A DNA stretch of 64,000 nucleotides. It comes from Scopulibacillus darangshiensis. Lineage in GTDB: Bacteria > Bacillota > Bacilli > Bacillales > Sporolactobacillaceae. How positions within the stretch are numbered: position 1 is the stretch's first letter; each line of letters begins with the position of its first letter. Position numbers and translations under genes: made by a program. The notes beneath the pieces are model-generated. The model made no database searches. It was not told the origin of the DNA and saw only the letters and a program-made list of their open reading frames with translations. The stretch covers positions 26,251-90,250 of the forward strand of contig NZ_SLXK01000015.1 in assembly GCF_004341035.1 (NCBI RefSeq). Direction: 5' to 3'. Below are positions 17,644 to 25,682 of this stretch, in pieces.

Positions 17644-18936
17644 TTGAAACAACGCTTGATCTTGAATAAAGATATCAAATTAATTATTTTGATGATGGTG
17701 ATCGTACCTTTAGCTGGTGAGTTGAAATTTTATCCTTTTAATGATACGTATCGGGTTAGTTTTGCACCGCCTGCTTTTTTCTTTTTCTTGTTATTTTTGC
17801 GTAAGGTCCCGGCGTTTTTGCCGGGTTTTTTAATTGGCCTTTCCATTGTGGGCTTCCGCGTTATTTTAGATGTTTTGACGATTGGGCACTTGGCGTGGTC
17901 TGGCGCTTTTGGAACATATTATCCCGTCTTTTTATATTATTTTACTTATAGTTGTGTTTTTTATTTGTTGAAGATTAATCGCTTTCACGACCGCTCCTTT
18001 CTCATCGGTTTCTTTGGGGTGATCGCTGAAGTTATCTCAGACCTTGTTGAGTTGGTCACTGAGTACGGGATATCGCATAATCCCCCGACATTGATGGTCT
18101 TTAACAAAGTTTTCATTATCGCGATTTTCCGCAGCTTTTTTGTCCTTGGTTTTTTCAATATGATGAAACTCTATGAGTCACGCCTTAAAGGGAGCCAGGT
18201 CCGTAACCAAAATCAACATCTGATGATGCTCGTATCCAATTTATACGAGGAATCCATTCATTTAAAGAAGACACTGCGAAATGCTGAAAACATTACGAAA
18301 AAGTCATATGATCTATATAAAGATTTGAAGCAAGCGGATGTCTCTATTGAGGAAAGCCGCAGCAAGGCCTTAGCCATTGCAGGTGAGGTTCATGAGATCA
18401 AAAAAGATAATCAGCGCATTTTTGCCGGGCTTTCCAATCTGATTTCCAAGGAGAATCTTCAAGATTATTTGCCTGTCGATGATCTTATAAGAGTCGTTGT
18501 CCGTTCGAATAGGAAATATGCCCGTTTACATGGAAAGGATATTGACTTCGTAAGCGATATTAACGGGGAGCACCCTGACTATCATGTTTATACCATCCTT
18601 TCGATACTTAATAATCTTGTCGCGAACGCCGTCGAGGCGATAAAGGAAACAGGGACAATTACGATCAGTATAAATAAGTTGGGCGATAGTGTTGAATGTC
18701 GTATAGGTGATAATGGTCCGGGGATCTCACCGAAACATCAACAATTAATTTTCAAACCCGGTTTCACATTAAAATATGACCAAGAAGGCAATTCATCAAC
18801 TGGTATTGGGTTATCCTACGTCAAAGAAATAGTCGAACAACTTGAAGGTGAGATCGGACTGGAAGAGGGGCCGGAGGGTATGGAAACGGTTTTTTTGATA
18901 CGGTTACCTGTAAGGCATTTAACTAAGGAAGGGTGA
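17644..18936 (+). CDS. glnK: sensor histidine kinase, GlnK (YcbA)-like
   Basis: 430-residue membrane sensor kinase: about six hydrophobic segments in residues 10-180, a coiled linker, the phospho-acceptor region with HEIKKDNQRI (near residue 250), and an HATPase domain with NNLVANAVEAI (N box), GDNGPGIS (G1) and STGIGLSYVK (G2). Membrane layout and H box resemble B. subtilis GlnK, which with GlnL activates glutaminase and glutamine transport genes. It starts at TTG 17644 with GGAGGT at good spacing. It overlaps nothing but lies 11 bases from the regulator gene. The adjacent divergent gltT is a likely target. Confidence 0.82.
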   Translation: MKQRLILNKDIKLIILMMVIVPLAGELKFYPFNDTYRVSFAPPAFFFFLLFLRKVPAFLPGFLIGLSIVGFRVILDVLTIGHLAWSGAFGTYYPVFLYYFTYSCVFYLLKINRFHDRSFLIGFFGVIAEVISDLVELVTEYGISHNPPTLMVFNKVFIIAIFRSFFVLGFFNMMKLYESRLKGSQVRNQNQHLMMLVSNLYEESIHLKKTLRNAENITKKSYDLYKDLKQADVSIEESRSKALAIAGEVHEIKKDNQRIFAGLSNLISKENLQDYLPVDDLIRVVVRSNRKYARLHGKDIDFVSDINGEHPDYHVYTILSILNNLVANAVEAIKETGTITISINKLGDSVECRIGDNGPGISPKHQQLIFKPGFTLKYDQEGNSSTGIGLSYVKEIVEQLEGEIGLEEGPEGMETVFLIRLPVRHLTKEG

Positions 18937-18947
18937 AGGAAGGTATC

Positions 18948-19877
18948 ATGATGCGCTTTTTTATCATAGATGATGATGACGCTGTACGGTCGATGTTAGC
19001 CCAAATCATAGAGGATGAGGATCTTGGTGAAATAGCAGGGGAAGCTGAAGACGGGTCGATGTTGAATCAGAATACATTGGCATTGAAAAACGTCGATATC
19101 TTATTTATTGATTTATTGATGCCGATACAAGATGGCATCGAAACCGTTCGCCAAATCAAACCGTTTTATAAAGGCAAAATTATTATGATTTCCCAAGTTG
19201 AGTCGAAGGCCATGATTGGTGAAGCTTATTCACTAGGGATTGAATATTATATAACAAAGCCCATTAATAAATTTGAGGTATTAGGAATTATTAGACGGGT
19301 GATTGAACGGATTCGGTTAGAAAGGTCAATCCAGGATATTCAAAAATCACTCAGTGCTGTATTTGATTCCAAAGGTGGCCAAACCCGGCGGGAAGAACCT
19401 TTAAATGAGCCACAATTAAGAGCGGCGGGCCGCACGCTTTTGGCTGAGTTGGGTATAGCAGGTGAAAATGGCAGTAAGGATATGTTTGATATATTGGATT
19501 ATCTTCATTGTGAGCAGACGGCAAAATCTGAACAAGGTTTACCTGCCCTTAAGGGGATTTTTGAAAGCATTGCACAAAGAAGACTTGGGGAGTCGGCATC
19601 GGCTATTGAGTTAAATAGAGAAATTAAGGCATCAGAACAACGGGTTCGCAGGGCGATTTCCCAATCGCTGAATCATTTGGCTTCCCTTGGATTAACGGAT
19701 TACATGAATCCGAAATTTGAAAAGTATGCGCCGGCGTTTTTTGATTTTACAACTGTCAGGAAAAAGATGAACGAACTAAAAGATGGCTCAACAGCTCCAG
19801 CTTCTTATCGTATTAATACAAAAAAGTTCATTCAAGTGCTCTATTATGAGGCGAGTAAGCTTCTTTTTGACAGGTGA
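18948..19877 (+). CDS. glnL: response regulator, GlnL (YcbB)-like
   Basis: 309-residue response regulator. The receiver domain has acidic DDDD near residue 8 and the phospho-Asp in FIDLLMP (near residue 52), plus the conserved Lys in YITKPIN. The C-terminal half is the YcbB-type DNA-binding domain, not OmpR or NarL. The best start is ATG 18948, preceded by AAGGAAGG; a GTG at 18933 overlaps the kinase stop but has no ribosome site. Partner of the upstream kinase; targets probably include gltT. Confidence 0.83.
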   Translation: MMRFFIIDDDDAVRSMLAQIIEDEDLGEIAGEAEDGSMLNQNTLALKNVDILFIDLLMPIQDGIETVRQIKPFYKGKIIMISQVESKAMIGEAYSLGIEYYITKPINKFEVLGIIRRVIERIRLERSIQDIQKSLSAVFDSKGGQTRREEPLNEPQLRAAGRTLLAELGIAGENGSKDMFDILDYLHCEQTAKSEQGLPALKGIFESIAQRRLGESASAIELNREIKASEQRVRRAISQSLNHLASLGLTDYMNPKFEKYAPAFFDFTTVRKKMNELKDGSTAPASYRINTKKFIQVLYYEASKLLFDR

Positions 19878-19907
19878 AATCATTATGCATCTTGCTGGAG
19901 GGTGTTA

Positions 19908-20042
19908 TGAAATTCGTAGGGCCGTTTAATTTTTGCTGTGAAATTGGATTGGACAAAACCCAGGTTCGCGGCGGTTTTCGTTATATTTCCTTCACTCGCA
20001 CTTAACAGCTCCTTATATTATAATATCTCCACTTACAAGTGA
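19908..20042 (+). CDS. possible 44-residue hydrophobic small protein
   Basis: Short frame with GGAGGG 4 bases before ATG 19908. The peptide is basic and hydrophobic (a segment FAAVFVIFPSLAL in the middle) and could be a single membrane helix. It lies just downstream of the glnL-like gene. I know no homologue, and nothing else supports translation. Confidence 0.25.
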
Positions 20043-20645
20043 ACTAAATTAAAACTATAAAAACCTAAAATAATCTGACAAAAAATTAAAATTAAAACGC
20101 CCGAAATCCTGAATAAATGCAATGGTTTCAGGCGGTCAAAAAGGCAATCACGCTGTAAAACTTGGGGGGGGTTATCGGACTCTCAGAGGCTGTCTATTAA
20201 CTCTGGATAAATTATAATAACCTTTCCATTTTGGTGATTTTTAAGGTTTTTATGCCTAAAAATGCTCATTTTCCATCAATAATCGGTATTAATGAGGTCC
20301 GTAAATATGGTCGTGGACGGTTTCCACAATTAGTAGACATCCTCTCTCAGTCCTATAACCCGGCTTTTGCAGTTAAAAAGGAAGGAAAGCGGCTATAACC
20401 CTTGGGATAACTAGATTAGCCGTTTTTTGTCACATAATTGTAGTGTGAAACAACCTTTTTCTCTAATATCTTTTATTCATCTTAGTAAAATGCACTTGCG
20501 ATTTCAGACTTAACCCCCTCCAGGCTATGCTAGACATCAATATTAGTGATGATAAATAACATAAAACATCATTTTACGTGCCGATTTTTAACAACTATAA
20601 TCAATATAAAAGATTTTGCTAAAAATCGCTAGGAGGAGTGGTTGG
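20043..20645. other. intergenic region with hairpins, no gene recognised
   Basis: About 600 bases with no convincing reading frame. A hairpin at about 20098-20136 (CGCC..GAAA/TTTC..GGCG) has T-rich sequence only on the minus-strand side. A G8 run lies near 20165. A GTGGA/TCCAC inverted repeat lies near 20312-20330. CGGCTA...TAGCCG followed by six Ts at 20390-20428 looks like a plus-strand terminator. It may contain the remains of a lost element, but I cannot identify one. Confidence 0.5.
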
Positions 20646-21713
20646 ATGTGGTATGAGAATAAGCTTACACAAGACCTAGGCATTAAATATCCTATTATAC
20701 AGGCTGGGATGGCTGGGGGCACGACGACACCAGAATTAGTGGCGGCGGTTTCAAATAGCGGAGGGCTTGGAACCCTAGGGGCGGGTTATATGAGTCCGGA
20801 ACAGACGAAAGAGGCCATTCAGGAGATCAAACAGCTCACGGGCCAGCCTTTCGGTGTTAATATCTTCATCCCTGAAATACCGGATGTATCAGAAGAAACA
20901 ATTGAAAAAGCAAATGAGTGGCTGCGCCCCTTTAGAGAAGAACTGCAACTAACTGAACCGGAAATCAAAAAGCAGGCGGCATCTCTTTTTGAAAAGCAGA
21001 TCGCCATTATTTTGGAAGAACGCGTGCCGGTCTGCAGTTTTACATTTGGCGTGCCTGCAAAAGACATCATCAGAAAGTTAAAAAAGGAAAATATTGTTGT
21101 CATCGGGACGGCGACAACTGTCAGAGAGGCGATCATTAATGAAGAGATTGGCATGGATATGGTCGTGATGCAAGGCAGTGAAGCCGGGGGGCATCGCGGG
21201 ACTTTTTCGGGGCCATTTGAAAAGGCGATGATTGGAACGATGTCACTCATTCCGCAAGCGGTCGATCATGTTAATATTCCAGTGATTGCTGCAGGCGGTA
21301 TTATGGACGGGAGAGGTGTTCTGGCAGCGCTGACCTTAGGAGCGGGGGCCGCCCAAATGGGGACCGCCTTTGTCACAAGCCAAGAGAGTGGTGCGAAAAA
21401 GCAACAAAAAGAGGCGATTTTGAACGGTACTGAAGAAGAACCTATGATCACCTCAGTATTTAGCGGCAAGCCAGCTAGAGGGATTCAGAATGAGTTTATG
21501 GAGAGAATGGCTGAATATGAAAATGAGCTGCCGGATTATCCGGTGCAAAATGCCTTAACCAAAGAAATTCGCAGTGAAGCGGCAAGACAAAATCGACCCG
21601 AATGGCTTCACCTTTGGAGTGGTCAAAGCCCACGTCTAAGCAAAGGGCAGCCGGCAAGTGTGATCATTTCAGACATCATTGCTCAAGTCAATGACATTAT
21701 AAAAGAGAGATAA
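20646..21713 (+). CDS. nitronate monooxygenase (2-nitropropane dioxygenase family)
   Basis: FMN-dependent TIM-barrel enzyme that oxidises alkyl nitronates, probably for detoxification; 355 residues. Evidence: GGLGTLGAGYMSPEQ near the N-terminus, the QGSEAGGHRG loop with catalytic His183, GGIMDGRG phosphate binding, and MGTAFVTSQES. The start is ATG 20646 with AGGAGGAG upstream; an earlier TTG-started frame overlaps that site. It stands alone between two terminators, so a link with the catabolic cluster downstream is not shown. Confidence 0.9.
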   Translation: MWYENKLTQDLGIKYPIIQAGMAGGTTTPELVAAVSNSGGLGTLGAGYMSPEQTKEAIQEIKQLTGQPFGVNIFIPEIPDVSEETIEKANEWLRPFREELQLTEPEIKKQAASLFEKQIAIILEERVPVCSFTFGVPAKDIIRKLKKENIVVIGTATTVREAIINEEIGMDMVVMQGSEAGGHRGTFSGPFEKAMIGTMSLIPQAVDHVNIPVIAAGGIMDGRGVLAALTLGAGAAQMGTAFVTSQESGAKKQQKEAILNGTEEEPMITSVFSGKPARGIQNEFMERMAEYENELPDYPVQNALTKEIRSEAARQNRPEWLHLWSGQSPRLSKGQPASVIISDIIAQVNDIIKER

Positions 21714-21748
21714 GGAAATAGGATGTCTATTCGAGCTAAGACTAAATG

Positions 21749-21790
21749 AGGACCGGTGTGGAGTAAAAACGCTCCACACCGGTCCTTTCC
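21749..21790 (+). terminator. strong terminator after nitronate monooxygenase
   Basis: 15-bp perfect stem AGGACCGGTGTGGAG/CTCCACACCGGTCCT with an 8-base loop, followed by TTCC rather than a long T run. Confidence 0.8.
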
Positions 21791-21879
21791 AATAACCATA
21801 AACTTTTTTATAGTACCCTATGACACATTGCTCCTGCTAGTTAATATTTTTTATGGTTTATACAATTTTAAATAATATG

Positions 21880-21937
21880 TTTACTTGATCAGGACTATAT
21901 TGTATACTTGTATTACAACTAAATGTTAACGCTTTCT
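21880..21937 (+). promoter_or_regulatory. promoter P1 of the catabolic cluster: -35/-10, GntR-type operator, cre
   Basis: TTTACT (21880-21885), 17 bases, TATACT (21903-21908). The palindrome TTGTATTACAA (21908-21918) overlaps the -10 end and transcription start. Downstream is a cre with one mismatch, AGAAAGCGTTAACA on the minus strand (21924-21937). The same three elements recur with identical spacing at 23628-23685. The palindrome fits a FadR-subfamily GntR regulator such as the one encoded at 28580. Confidence 0.75.
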
Positions 21938-21975
21938 TCAGGTGTGCAAGTTTTACATATTAAACAGGAGAAATA

Positions 21976-22105
21976 ATGTTCCCTGAAATATCAGCTTGAT
22001 TGGTTGGGGCATTGATGGCCCCAAATTCTAAATGAACAGGTAGAAGCCATTACTATTTTAGTAAAATGATAATGAAGAAGCAGCAAACATTTTGTTGCTT
22101 TTTCT
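21976..22105 (+). promoter_or_regulatory. leader of the MFS gene: 7-codon ORF, hairpin and terminator-like hairpin
   Basis: The transcript from P1 has a leader of about 245 bases. It contains AGGAG and ATG 21976 opening a 7-codon frame (MFPEISA, stop 21997-21999), a hairpin TTGGGGC/GCCCCAA (22004-22024), and an AGCAAACA/TGTTGCT hairpin followed by TTTTT (about 22080-22103), 55 bases before the MFS start. This is the layout of an attenuator; its signal is not apparent. Confidence 0.45.
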
Positions 22106-22158
22106 GTTTTCAAAGGGTTTAATCCATTTTGTGTTTTTAGAAAGGGGAAAGGAGATTT

Positions 22159-23505
22159 ATGGAAAAAAATATTATGCTAGATGATGCGCCTCTTAATAAG
22201 TTTCATATAAAAATTACCGCTCTTACTTTCGGGGGGAATTTCAGTGATGGTTACGCCCTTGGGATCATTGGTATCGCCCTTACACTATTTGCCAAACAAA
22301 TGAATCTTAATGCGGTGTGGATAGGGCTAATTGGGAGTTCAGCTCTCATTGGACTGTTTTTAGGCAGTCTAGTATTAGGTTGGCTGTCCGACCGTATTGG
22401 CAGATATAAAATATTCATTTTTAACTTTTTATTGATCACCGTTGCGTCGTTTTTGCAGTTTTTTGTAGATAATGGTGTAGAACTGTTTATTTTGCGGACT
22501 ATCATCGGTATCGGGCTCGGGGGAGATTATGCCGTAGGAGTCACGCTTCTTGCTGAATTTTCACCAAAAAAGTATCGAGGCCATATTCTCGGATCTCTAA
22601 GCGCATTATGGACGTTCGGTTATGTCGCTGCAACTCTTGTCGGTTTTTATTTAGAGGATCTTGGCCCCGATGCATGGCGCTGGATGCTTGCGAGCAGCTG
22701 TATTCCGGCCCTGATCATTCTTCTGTTGAGAATTGGTACACCTGAATCACCAAGATGGCTTGTAAGCAAAGGGCGGATTGAAGAGGCTAGGCAAATCGTG
22801 AGGAAGTACGTTGGTTTCAATGTCGAATTAGCTGAAAATATCAAAGAACTTCCAAGTAATTTTTCTGCACTTTTTAGCAAGAAGCTTGGGAAACGTACGG
22901 CATTTAGTGCATTGTTTTACGTCTGTCTTACCCTTCCGTACTTTGCCATCTATACGTTTCTCCCATCCATATTAGCGCATATGGGTTTAAAAGAAGACTT
23001 TATGACAGATTTGCTTTTAAACGCGTTTCTGCTTATTGGTGGGCTATTAGGTATTTTGTTTACGGTTAAATTTTCGCGAAGATTTTTTTTGATCGGATCT
23101 TTTGTCATCCTGACAATATCGTTGTTCAGTCTTGGTGTGTTGCCTAGTATTTCTCTTTCTTTTACGATCATAAGTTTTATAATTTTCACACTGATTATGT
23201 CGGCTGTCAGCAATCTTACACAGGTATATCCGTCCGAGGTATTTCCAACGGAAGTTCGTTCCTCTGGGGTTGGAATGGCTACATCCTGCAGCCGGCTTGG
23301 CTCAGCCCTCGGAACGTTTCTCTTGCCTATCAGTATTAATGCTTTTGGAATAACCGTTTCAATTCTTGCCCTAACAGCAGTATTGTTAATTGGTACCATT
23401 GTGACAATCTTTTGGGCACCCGAAACAAAAGGCGTGTCATTAAATGAATCAGCGCATGATACACATGACAAAGAAAGCGCTGAGAAGAACAAAGCCATTC
23501 AATGA
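22159..23505 (+). CDS. MFS transporter (metabolite:H+ / sugar-porter type)
   Basis: 448-residue twelve-helix importer. NFSDGYALGI at TM1, the A-motif GWLSDRIGRYKI between TM2 and TM3, and GLGGDYAVG...AEFSPKKYRG at TM4-5 place it with MFS porters of organic acids and sugars, a group that includes aromatic-acid and metabolite:H+ symporters. ATG 22159 has AAAGGAGA upstream. It is transcribed from P1, which shares operator and cre with the downstream catabolic operon. It is therefore the likely importer of that pathway's unknown substrate. A strong terminator follows. Confidence 0.87.
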   Translation: MEKNIMLDDAPLNKFHIKITALTFGGNFSDGYALGIIGIALTLFAKQMNLNAVWIGLIGSSALIGLFLGSLVLGWLSDRIGRYKIFIFNFLLITVASFLQFFVDNGVELFILRTIIGIGLGGDYAVGVTLLAEFSPKKYRGHILGSLSALWTFGYVAATLVGFYLEDLGPDAWRWMLASSCIPALIILLLRIGTPESPRWLVSKGRIEEARQIVRKYVGFNVELAENIKELPSNFSALFSKKLGKRTAFSALFYVCLTLPYFAIYTFLPSILAHMGLKEDFMTDLLLNAFLLIGGLLGILFTVKFSRRFFLIGSFVILTISLFSLGVLPSISLSFTIISFIIFTLIMSAVSNLTQVYPSEVFPTEVRSSGVGMATSCSRLGSALGTFLLPISINAFGITVSILALTAVLLIGTIVTIFWAPETKGVSLNESAHDTHDKESAEKNKAIQ

Positions 23506-23520
23506 ATAAAGCAAGAAATT

Positions 23521-23547
23521 AATACCGGTCATTTGACCGGTATTTTT
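23521..23547 (+). terminator. terminator after the MFS gene
   Basis: Perfect AATACCGGTC/GACCGGTATT stem with a 4-base loop and a T5 tail. Confidence 0.9.
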
Positions 23548-23627
23548 GCGGTTTACCCGGAAGTTGCGTCTAACGTCACTCACATATAAAGATATTTTTT
23601 AATGTCTGCACAATTTTAAATAATGTG

Positions 23628-23685
23628 TTTACGTATTTTAAATTATATTGTATACTTGTCTTACAACTTGTTGTTAACGCTTTCT
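23628..23685 (+). promoter_or_regulatory. promoter P2 of the catabolic operon
   Basis: TTTACG (23628-23633), 17 bases, TATACT (23651-23656), operator TTGTCTTACAA (23656-23666) and cre TGTTAACGCTTTCT (23672-23685). It is nearly a copy of P1 over about 80 bases. It drives the hydrolase-DUF6282-glcD-glcF genes. Confidence 0.75.
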
Positions 23686-23842
23686 TTAATAATGACATCA
23701 GGTTACAAGGCAACAGAGTATTGTTGGTATTGGTGGTGAATTCATCTTTATAAACTGAGGAATAGAAAAGGTCGAATTTATTAAAATTTCGTATATGCTT
23801 TGATCCTTATAAAAAATACTTAATAACCTTGGAGGGTTAAAA

Positions 23843-24766
23843 ATGATTGAAAAGAAAATTAGTTTTTACAGCGAAGGCTTTAAATTAGATGGATCTCTTT
23901 ATTTTCCTGAGGATTTTCAACCAGGAGAAAAACGTCCAGCAATTATTCCGAATTCAGGTTATCAAGGATTTAATGAATTCTATCCGAAGATGTTCGCTAA
24001 GCAACTTACAAAGGCTGGTTATGTGTGTTTAGGTTTTGACTACAGAGGTTTTGCAGATAGTGAAGGAGATAGAGGGCATGTTATTTTAAAAGAACAAGTG
24101 GAAGATATAAATAATGCTATTACATTTTTGCAACAGCAAGATGGTGTAGACCCTGAACGCATTGGTTTGATTGGTTGGGGTATGGGCGCTTCGAACGTGA
24201 TTGATGTTACAGCTCATAATAAGAAAGTATCGGCGGTTGCTGCATTAAATGGTTTTTACTATGGTGCACGATGGTTGAAGGCCATTCACCCTTACAAAGA
24301 TTGGGTAAATATTTTAGAATCTGTTGAAGAGGATAAAGTCAATAAGGTGATGACTGGAGAATCCCATTTAGCTGACACTTTCATTCATTATCCTTTGGAT
24401 CCGGCAACGGAAGATTATGTTGAAAAAGAGTTGGCGCAAATCAAAGGTTTCGGGGAACAAACCAGATTAGAATTCTCAAATAGTATTATAGAAATGAATG
24501 TAGAGAAGTATGTAAAAGATATTTCACCTCGCCCTGTATTTATCGGACATGGTAAAGACAATCTCTTACATCCATATGAGGAAGCGACAGCTTTATATGA
24601 AGCCGCTGAAACGCCTAAAACTCTATATACAGTTGATGGTAAACATAATGACTTTATGTACTCTGAACACGAAGAGTTTCAAAAGTTAATGACCCATCTA
24701 CTTGCTTTTTTCAACGAACACTTATCAGAAAAAAATGAGGAAGTAAAAGAACTCAACTTTAATTAA
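23843..24766 (+). CDS. alpha/beta-hydrolase fold protein with Gly at the nucleophile position
   Basis: 307 residues with an alpha/beta-hydrolase core (GFDYRGFADSEG oxyanion-side loop, later GHGKDN with the acid and KHNDFMY with the His). The nucleophile elbow reads G-W-G-M-G at residues 111-115. Gly113 stands where Ser is expected (GWSMG), and the DNA is clear. The protein may therefore be a lyase or non-hydrolytic relative, a binding protein, or may use another residue; a Ser lies three positions later. It is the first gene of the P2 operon, with 16 bases to the next gene. Confidence 0.82.
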   Translation: MIEKKISFYSEGFKLDGSLYFPEDFQPGEKRPAIIPNSGYQGFNEFYPKMFAKQLTKAGYVCLGFDYRGFADSEGDRGHVILKEQVEDINNAITFLQQQDGVDPERIGLIGWGMGASNVIDVTAHNKKVSAVAALNGFYYGARWLKAIHPYKDWVNILESVEEDKVNKVMTGESHLADTFIHYPLDPATEDYVEKELAQIKGFGEQTRLEFSNSIIEMNVEKYVKDISPRPVFIGHGKDNLLHPYEEATALYEAAETPKTLYTVDGKHNDFMYSEHEEFQKLMTHLLAFFNEHLSEKNEEVKELNFN

Positions 24767-24782
24767 AGGGAAGGATCTTTAT

Positions 24783-25682
24783 ATGAAAGCTCAAACAAAC
24801 TTTCATCCTCTATTAAAAGGCGCAATTGAATTACATGTTCACAGTTCACCAAGCATTTTCCCTAGAAAACAGACAGACTGGGAATTAATTGAGGATGCCT
24901 ATCAGGCGGGTATGGGCGGTGTCGTTTTGAAGGCCCATGAAGGGCAGACCTATGATCGTGCCACTTTGCTGCAGGAGAAATATCCATCATTAAAGATATT
25001 CGGGGGATTAGTTTGTAATTTGTTTAGTGGTGGATTATCCCCATATACCGTTAATATGGCGCTTCAGATGGGCGCAAAGGTTATTTGGATGCCCACAATA
25101 TCTGCGAAGCAACACCAGGATTATTATAGTGCTCGGTCTACAGGCAATTTGTTTAATAGTGATCAACCGCTTGATCAGCCTTATGGGATTAAAATATTAG
25201 ATGAAAATGAGCGATTATTGCCAGAGGTTAATGAAATTCTATCACTGATTGCCGAAAAAGATACAGTTTTAGCGACCGGACATCTATCACCGCATGAAGT
25301 GGAAATTTTGGTTAATGAAGCTCAAAATATCGGGGTTAAAAGAATATTAATTCAACATGCCGATTTAGGTATCGCAAAAATTCCATTTGAAATGCAAAAA
25401 GAGCTCGCTGAAAAGGGATGTATACTTGAAAAATGTTATTTAGCCTGCAGCACTGATTTTAACAGTATTTCGATTGAGCAAATGGCAGATAGCATTCAAA
25501 AATTGGGGGCTTCTTCATGTGTCCTTGTGACTGATTATGGGCAACAACACCATATCCCGCCGATTGAAGCTTTAAGTGAGTTTATTGAAAAATTACTGGA
25601 TCAGGGCATTAGAGAAGAAGATATTCAGCAAATGCTTGTGAATAATACAAAACAATTATTGGATTTTGGTGAAGAGCAATGA
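24783..25682 (+). CDS. DUF6282 family protein (amidohydrolase/PHP-like metal-dependent hydrolase)
   Basis: 299 residues with ELHVHSSPS (H-x-H metal site at the start of a TIM-like barrel), KAHEG, ATGHLSPHE and QHADLG, in the order expected of an amidohydrolase-superfamily metal site. DUF6282 members are uncharacterised as far as I know. The ATG follows GGGAAGG by about 9 bases. Its stop overlaps the glcD start (ATGA), implying coupled translation and a common pathway with the FAD oxidase. Confidence 0.78.
   Translation: MKAQTNFHPLLKGAIELHVHSSPSIFPRKQTDWELIEDAYQAGMGGVVLKAHEGQTYDRATLLQEKYPSLKIFGGLVCNLFSGGLSPYTVNMALQMGAKVIWMPTISAKQHQDYYSARSTGNLFNSDQPLDQPYGIKILDENERLLPEVNEILSLIAEKDTVLATGHLSPHEVEILVNEAQNIGVKRILIQHADLGIAKIPFEMQKELAEKGCILEKCYLACSTDFNSISIEQMADSIQKLGASSCVLVTDYGQQHHIPPIEALSEFIEKLLDQGIREEDIQQMLVNNTKQLLDFGEEQ

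Noticed and set aside
19878..20645. Degenerate transposase or IS end
   Set aside because: Some inverted repeats, but no recognisable transposase sequence in any frame.
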